From: JAQBZY01 sp038117205
GTDB lineage: Bacteria > Pseudomonadota > Alphaproteobacteria > Rhodospirillales > Casp-alpha2
Reading direction: 5' to 3'
Assembly: GCA_038117205.1 (NCBI GenBank)
Contig: JAYOFL010000003.1
Location: 29,532-93,531 of the forward strand
DNA: 64,000 nucleotides
Part shown: positions 59,999 to 64,000 of the stretch, piece by piece
How the letters are laid out: the number at the start of each line of letters is the position of its first letter
Numbering within the stretch: the first letter of the stretch is position 1
Notes under the pieces: generated by a model
The model's database searches: none
What the model was told of the DNA's origin: nothing
The model's input: the letters and a program-made list of their open reading frames with translations, nothing else
Position numbers and translations under genes: made by a program

Positions 59999-60658
59999 TT
60001 ACCCCTTCGCGGCTTCGCCGCCCTCCTTCTTCTCGCCTTCGGCCGCGGCAGCCGCGCCTTCGGCCGGAGCCGCTTCGACGGCTTCCGTGTAGACGGTCGG
60101 CGCGGCGATGGTCGCGATCGTGAAGTCGCGGTCCGTGATCGTCGGCGTGACGCCTTCCGGCAGCGTGATGGCGCTGATGTGAATACTGTCGCCGATTTCC
60201 AGGCCGGCCAGATCGGCGACCAGCGTTTCCGGAATGTTGTCGGGCGAGCAGCGCAGTTCGACTTCGTGACGGACGATGTTGAGAACGCCGCCGTCGCGGA
60301 GACCCGTGCACTTCTCTTCGTTGATGAAGTGGACGGCGACCTCGACGGTGAGACGGGTCTTTTCGCTGAACCGCATGAAATCGACGTGGATCGGCGTGTC
60401 CTTCACGGGATCGAGCTGCAGATCGCGCGCCAGCACCTTCTCCTTGGCGGAACCGGTGTCGATCTCGTAGATGTGCGTGAAGAAGCCGGGCTTCTTCACT
60501 TCACGCATCAGATCGCGCGGATCGAAGGAAATCAGCGTCGCATCCTGCTTGTTGCCGTAAATCACGCCGGGAACGCGGCCGGCTCGACGCACCGCACGGG
60601 CTGCCCCCTTACCGGCCCCGTTACGGAGCGTGGCGTTCAACGGATAGATGTTAGCCAT
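59999..60658 (-). CDS. rplY: 50S ribosomal protein L25 (CTC-type, long form)
   Basis: A 219-residue L25/Ctc protein: the 5S rRNA-binding N-terminal part (about 1-95) and the TL5-type C-terminal beta domain, with an Ala/Glu/Lys-rich tail (EAAPAEGAAAAAEGEKKEGG). It binds 5S rRNA in the large subunit. ATG 60658 is supported by AGGAG 8 bases upstream; the GTG at 60667 is too near it. Two hairpins lie between prs and this gene. Confidence 0.95.
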   Translation of the reverse strand: MANIYPLNATLRNGAGKGAARAVRRAGRVPGVIYGNKQDATLISFDPRDLMREVKKPGFFTHIYEIDTGSAKEKVLARDLQLDPVKDTPIHVDFMRFSEKTRLTVEVAVHFINEEKCTGLRDGGVLNIVRHEVELRCSPDNIPETLVADLAGLEIGDSIHISAITLPEGVTPTITDRDFTIATIAAPTVYTEAVEAAPAEGAAAAAEGEKKEGGEAAKG

Positions 60659-60685
60659 CGTCGTCACTCCTAGGTTTCAAGTTAC

Positions 60686-60709
60686 GGGCGGCCTCCAGGG
60701 GTGCCGCCC
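60686..60709 (-). other. Leader hairpin upstream of rplY
   Basis: GGGCGGC (60686-60692) pairs with GCCGCCC (60703-60709) across a 10-base loop. On the minus strand it lies just before the rplY ribosome site, so it may influence rplY translation. Confidence 0.4.
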
Positions 60710-60711
60710 AC

Positions 60712-60740
60712 AATTCCGGCCCGCCAACCGGGCCGGAATT
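60712..60740 (-). terminator. Strong hairpin after prs
   Basis: AATTCCGGCCC and GGGCCGGAATT form a perfect 11-bp stem with a 7-base loop, 3 bases beyond the prs stop. No T-tract follows on the minus strand, so it may only attenuate read-through to rplY or protect the prs mRNA end. Confidence 0.45.
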
Positions 60741-60743
60741 CCG

Positions 60744-61679
60744 TCAATGGAACAGGCTGGAGACCGAACTCTCCTGGCTGATCCGCTGCATGGCCTCGCC
60801 GATCAGGGGGGCCACGGTCAATTGTTCGATGTTCTGGGCGACGCGCACCGCTTCCGTCGCCAGGATGCTGTCCGTGATCACCAGCTTCTTCAGCGGCGAC
60901 GCTGTGACGCGGGCGACGGCGCCGCCCGACAGCACGCCGTGCGTCACGTAGGCCTGGACGGTCTTGGCGCCGCTTTCCATCAGCGCCACGGCGGCGTTGC
61001 AGAGCGTGCCCGCCGAATCGACGATGTCGTCGACCAGGATGCAGTCCCGGCCCTCGATCTCGCCGATGATGTTCATGACTTCGGAGACGCCGGCCCGCTC
61101 GCGCCGCTTGTCGATGATCGCAAGATCGGCGTTGAGCCGCTTGGCGAGACCGCGCGCCCGCACCACGCCGCCGACGTCCGGCGACACGATGACCAGATCC
61201 TCGGCCGACTTCACCTTGTCCTGGATGTTCTTGGTCAGGACCGGCTCGGCGAACAGGTTGTCGGTCGGAATGTCGAAGAAGCCCTGTATCTGGCCGGCGT
61301 GCAGATCCATGGTCAGCACCCGGTCGGCGCCGGCTTCGGTGATCAGATTGGCCACCAGCTTGGCGGAAATCGGCGTGCGCGGACCCGATTTACGGTCCTG
61401 GCGGGCATAGCCGAAGTACGGAATGACGGCGGTGATGCGCCGGGCGGACGCCCGCCGGAGCGCGTCGAGCGCCACAAGCAGTTCCATCAGATTGTCGTTC
61501 GCCGGGTAGGACGTGGACTGGATCACGAAAACGTCCTCGCCACGGATGTTTTCCTCGATTTCGACGAAAACCTCCATGTCGGAGAACCGACGCACGCTGG
61601 CCTTCGTCAACGGCAGGTTGACGTAAGCGGAAATCGCCTCGGCCAGCGGCCGATTGCTGTTGCATGCAATGATCTTCAT
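60744..61679 (-). CDS. prs: Ribose-phosphate pyrophosphokinase
   Basis: A 311-residue PRPP synthase, making 5-phosphoribosyl diphosphate from ribose 5-phosphate and ATP for nucleotide, His and Trp synthesis. Motifs include the flexible catalytic loop (KRRERAG), ATP-binding FSDMEVFVEIEENIRGEDVF (split key residues), PYFGYARQDRK and the PRPP loop DDIVDSAGT. ATG 61679 is the conserved start (MKIIACNSN); the longer frame is not used. It is divergent from the diguanylate cyclase gene. Confidence 0.96.
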   Translation of the reverse strand: MKIIACNSNRPLAEAISAYVNLPLTKASVRRFSDMEVFVEIEENIRGEDVFVIQSTSYPANDNLMELLVALDALRRASARRITAVIPYFGYARQDRKSGPRTPISAKLVANLITEAGADRVLTMDLHAGQIQGFFDIPTDNLFAEPVLTKNIQDKVKSAEDLVIVSPDVGGVVRARGLAKRLNADLAIIDKRRERAGVSEVMNIIGEIEGRDCILVDDIVDSAGTLCNAAVALMESGAKTVQAYVTHGVLSGGAVARVTASPLKKLVITDSILATEAVRVAQNIEQLTVAPLIGEAMQRISQESSVSSLFH

Positions 61680-61870
61680 GGCGCCCGTCTGAGACCCGGA
61701 AAAGCGGCGGGACCATATCAACCGGGGGGAGCGGTGTAAACGGTCAAGATGAAGGTTGCGTGACGGGCCCGGACACCCCCTTAACGGCCTTGAGCATATG
61801 CCGGAAATACGACAGTTTCGTTAACAGATTCGGCCCTGTAGCCGGATTCGCAACGTTCGGAGCCCCCGGG

Positions 61871-63325
61871 ATGACGGAAGAACCCGAAGTCGCGCCAACC
61901 GGACGCCGTTTGACGATCGTCATCGGCGTCGTCCTCGTGGTCGGTTTCCTGGCCGCCAACACCATCAGTTTCTTCTCGTCCCGGGACCAGTTGCGCGACG
62001 CCGTCCTGAACACGGAACTGCCGCTGATCAGCGACAACATCTATTCCGTGATCCAGGCCGACCTGCTGCGGCCGATCTTCGTCGCCTCCCTGATGGCCAA
62101 CGACACGTTCCTCCAGGACTGGATCATCAACGGCGAAGAGAACGTCGACCGGATCACGCGCTATCTGAAGACGTTCCGCGACAAGTACGACGTCTTCACG
62201 TCGTTCCTGATTTCCGAGCCGACCCGCAACTACTATCACTTTTCCGGCCTTGCCCGGGTCGTCACCGATCCGCAGAAGGACGAGTGGTACTTCCGCGTCC
62301 GGGCAATGCAAAAGCCCTATGAAATCAACGTCGACACCAACGAGCAGCAGGAAAACGCGCTGACGGTGTTCATCAATCACCGGGTGCTCGACCACGACGG
62401 CAAATTCATCGGCGTGACCGGCGTCGGGTTGAATTTCGATACCGTCGCCGAGACCATCTCGCGCTACGAGAAGGAATTCGGCCGCGGTCTTTATTTTGCG
62501 GACAAGCTGGGACGCATCAAAATCCGTTCCAAGGCCGCCGCGGTCCGCGAGGACGACATCACCTCGGCGCCGGGGATCGGTTCGGTCGCGAAACGCATTC
62601 TTAGCGCGGAACAGGGAACCTTCACCTACGAACGGGGTGGCGAGACATATTTCCTGTCGTCGCGTTTCATCCCGGAACTCGAATGGTACATCATCGTCGA
62701 ACAGCGGGAATCCGACCGCGCCCAGGCGATCCGCCAGAGCCTCCTGACGTCGACGGTGATCGGCCTGCTGATCACGGCGGTCATCATCGGCATCGTCGCC
62801 GGCGCCGTGCGCCTGTTCGAGCGGCGGCTCGAATATCTCGCCACCGTCGACAAGCTGACGGGCATCGGCAACCGCCGCGTTTTCGATCTCTATCTCGATC
62901 AGGCGATCCGCAGCATGGTCCGCGAGAAGTCGCCGTTTTCCATCATCATTTTCGACATCGACCACTTCAAGCGCGTCAACGATACGCTCGGCCACATCGC
63001 CGGCGACGCCGTGATCCGCGACATCGCGCGCACCATCGAGGATCATATCCGCGAATCCGACGTTCTCTGCCGCTGGGGCGGCGAGGAATTCAGCGTCCTC
63101 GCGTTCAAGTGCGAGCACGGCGAGGCGCTGCGTCTCGCCGAAAAGGTGCGGGCCGCCGTGGAAGTCCATACCTTCCCCGACCTTCCCGGAAACGTGACGG
63201 TCACGATCAGCGGCGGCGTCGCCGAAGCGCACGCCGGCGTCACCCACGACACGATCCTCGGCCGCGCCGATCAGGCGCTCTACCGGGCCAAGGCGGAAGG
63301 CCGCAACCGCGTCCTCGCCGCCTAG
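61871..63325 (+). CDS. Membrane diguanylate cyclase with extracytoplasmic Cache-like sensor
   Basis: A 484-residue GGDEF protein: transmembrane helix at about 14-34, periplasmic Cache-like sensor (about 35-285; DEWYFRVRAMQKPYEI and LTVFINHRVLDHDGKFIGVT), second helix at about 290-312, then GGDEF (about 325-484). The active site is WGGEEF (Gly403-Phe407) and the inhibitory I-site RESD at 394-397 is intact, so it should make c-di-GMP with product feedback. ATG 61871 with GGAG 8 bases before is preferred to GTG 61760. Confidence 0.9.
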   Translation: MTEEPEVAPTGRRLTIVIGVVLVVGFLAANTISFFSSRDQLRDAVLNTELPLISDNIYSVIQADLLRPIFVASLMANDTFLQDWIINGEENVDRITRYLKTFRDKYDVFTSFLISEPTRNYYHFSGLARVVTDPQKDEWYFRVRAMQKPYEINVDTNEQQENALTVFINHRVLDHDGKFIGVTGVGLNFDTVAETISRYEKEFGRGLYFADKLGRIKIRSKAAAVREDDITSAPGIGSVAKRILSAEQGTFTYERGGETYFLSSRFIPELEWYIIVEQRESDRAQAIRQSLLTSTVIGLLITAVIIGIVAGAVRLFERRLEYLATVDKLTGIGNRRVFDLYLDQAIRSMVREKSPFSIIIFDIDHFKRVNDTLGHIAGDAVIRDIARTIEDHIRESDVLCRWGGEEFSVLAFKCEHGEALRLAEKVRAAVEVHTFPDLPGNVTVTISGGVAEAHAGVTHDTILGRADQALYRAKAEGRNRVLAA

Positions 63326-63336
63326 GGCGAGCGTCT

Positions 63337-64000
63337 TCAGTTGCCGGGCGGCGGCGGCGCGCGCCCGGGCAATTGCGGCAGATCGACGGACGGAAACTCG
63401 GGCAATCGCTCGACGGCGCGGGCCTGATTGTCCGCTTCTCCGAACAATTCGCGAATGCCGCGCACCGCCGCATGCGAGACCACTTCCGCCACCTGCCCCC
63501 AATCGCCGTCGAGACTTCCGGCGACGACGGTATTTTCCTGCACGGCCTTGCCGACCTCCTGGCCGGCCACCGTGTTGACCCGCCAGACGATCCGGGTGAA
63601 CTGCCGGCCGTTCGACGGCGGCCCCATCTCGACCACGCCCTGGATCGCGAAACCGGCCTGCCGCGGGTCTTCCGAAATGGTGATGTCGCGGTCGCGGAGC
63701 GCCGTCTTGAGGGCCGCCGTCAACGCCTCGTTGCCGTTGCCGGGGGCGCCCTTGACCGGCTTGATCAGGAATGACGGCCGGCCCCAGCGGATGCTCGACA
63801 ACTGCTCGCTCGGCCCCGGACGGGCGTCGCCGGGCCGGCGCTCCGACGCGTCCATGCTCGGAAAGACACCGGAAAGGATGCCTTCGTCCGGCTCGGCGGC
63901 GCTAGCTGCGTTCGCCTTGGCGACGGCGGCGGCGCCGGGCGTCAGGGCGCGCGGCGGCCCGGCCGGCGGACTCGCCCCGTCGGCCCCGGCCATCACGGCG
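63337..64000 (-). CDS. Uncharacterised protein, N terminus beyond the right edge
   Basis: The minus strand is open from the window end to TGA 63337-63339, about 221 codons. The N-terminal third is Ala/Pro-rich and low in complexity; residues in the middle (WGRPSFLIKPVKGAPGNGNE and TALRDRDITISEDPRQAG) form a compact alpha/beta domain ending EVVSHAAVRGIRELFGEA; the tail is Pro-rich (GRAPPPPGN). I recognise no enzyme family. It could be an envelope lipoprotein, since such layouts often have an export signal, but that part is outside the window. Confidence 0.6.
   Translation of the reverse strand, partial: AVMAGADGASPPAGPPRALTPGAAAVAKANAASAAEPDEGILSGVFPSMDASERRPGDARPGPSEQLSSIRWGRPSFLIKPVKGAPGNGNEALTAALKTALRDRDITISEDPRQAGFAIQGVVEMGPPSNGRQFTRIVWRVNTVAGQEVGKAVQENTVVAGSLDGDWGQVAEVVSHAAVRGIRELFGEADNQARAVERLPEFPSVDLPQLPGRAPPPPGN

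Noticed and set aside
58388..60673. Plus-strand 761-codon frame opposite ychF, pth and rplY
   Set aside because: Three essential housekeeping genes on the minus strand explain the region.
61760..61870. Longer diguanylate cyclase from GTG 61760
   Set aside because: The extra 37 codons show no domain, and ATG 61871 has a well-placed GGAG site right before the first membrane helix.
1..64000. CRISPR arrays, tRNA or rRNA genes, insertion sequences, prophage
   Set aside because: No regularly spaced repeats, no T-arm-like or rRNA sequences, no transposase or integrase genes were seen.

Overview
The window is GC-rich chromosomal DNA from an alphaproteobacterium, most likely a Rhodospirillales-type heterotroph. 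The evidence is high GC at third codon positions, the housekeeping order prs-rplY-pth-ychF, an OxyR with canonical Cys199/Cys208, TRAP and Liv/Pot uptake systems, and a molybdenum hydroxylase operon. I see no rRNA, tRNA, CRISPR array, prophage or insertion sequence. Genes are packed tightly, many joined by ATGA/GTGA stop-start overlaps, and several convergent pairs have abutting or overlapping stops.

Layout. 1-4.7 kb: DUF2126/transglutaminase protein (cut by the left edge), a circularly permuted ATP-grasp/alpha-E fusion and a small transglutaminase. 4.7-5.8 kb: SDR plus carboxymuconolactone-decarboxylase-like protein. 5.8-7.9 kb: remnant of a type I secretion locus, with two genes broken head-to-head and an intact HlyD adaptor. 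7.9-14.2 kb: GntR regulator divergent from a TAXI-TRAP transporter, an IlvD/Edd sugar-acid dehydratase and an RraA-like aldolase. 14.2-18.1 kb: polyamine ABC transporter potFGHI. 18.3-20.4 kb: a class III nucleotide cyclase interrupted by an in-frame TAA. 20.6-24.3 kb: esterase, SDR, D-amino-acid transaminase, flavodoxin-like protein and CoxG. 24.5-29.7 kb: molybdenum hydroxylase operon (S-M-L subunits, XdhC, MocA). 29.7-31.9 kb: metal exporter divergent from oxyR.

31.9-36.7 kb: serine-glyoxylate-type aminotransferase, then AIM24, GMC oxidoreductase and a PDR/VanB-type reductase. 36.7-41.3 kb: PAS protein and an ltnD-hyi-glcB operon for glycolate/glyoxylate-level C2-C4 acids. 41.3-47.1 kb: Liv-type ABC transporter with fused LivHM and an IclR regulator, preceded by a leader holding two imperfect 42-base repeats whose hairpins show a compensating base-pair change. 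47.1-58.2 kb: AlkB, a degenerate HtrA-like protein, CocE-type hydrolase, class II aldolase, gamma-glutamyltransferase, GNAT, M20 peptidase, PilZ plus cytochrome c, D-aminoacylase, a HAD phosphatase and DUF454. 58.2-61.7 kb: the housekeeping block. 61.9-64 kb: a Cache-GGDEF diguanylate cyclase and an unrecognised protein running off the right edge.

Taken together the region suits an organism scavenging organic acids, polyamines, peptides and modified amino acids: several uptake systems sit beside dehydratases, aminotransferases, amidohydrolases and glyoxylate enzymes. The observations most worth following are the tandem covarying hairpins near 41.5 kb, the broken secretion locus near 6.16 kb, the TAA-ATG break in the cyclase, and the nested AT-rich palindrome between oxyR and the metal exporter.
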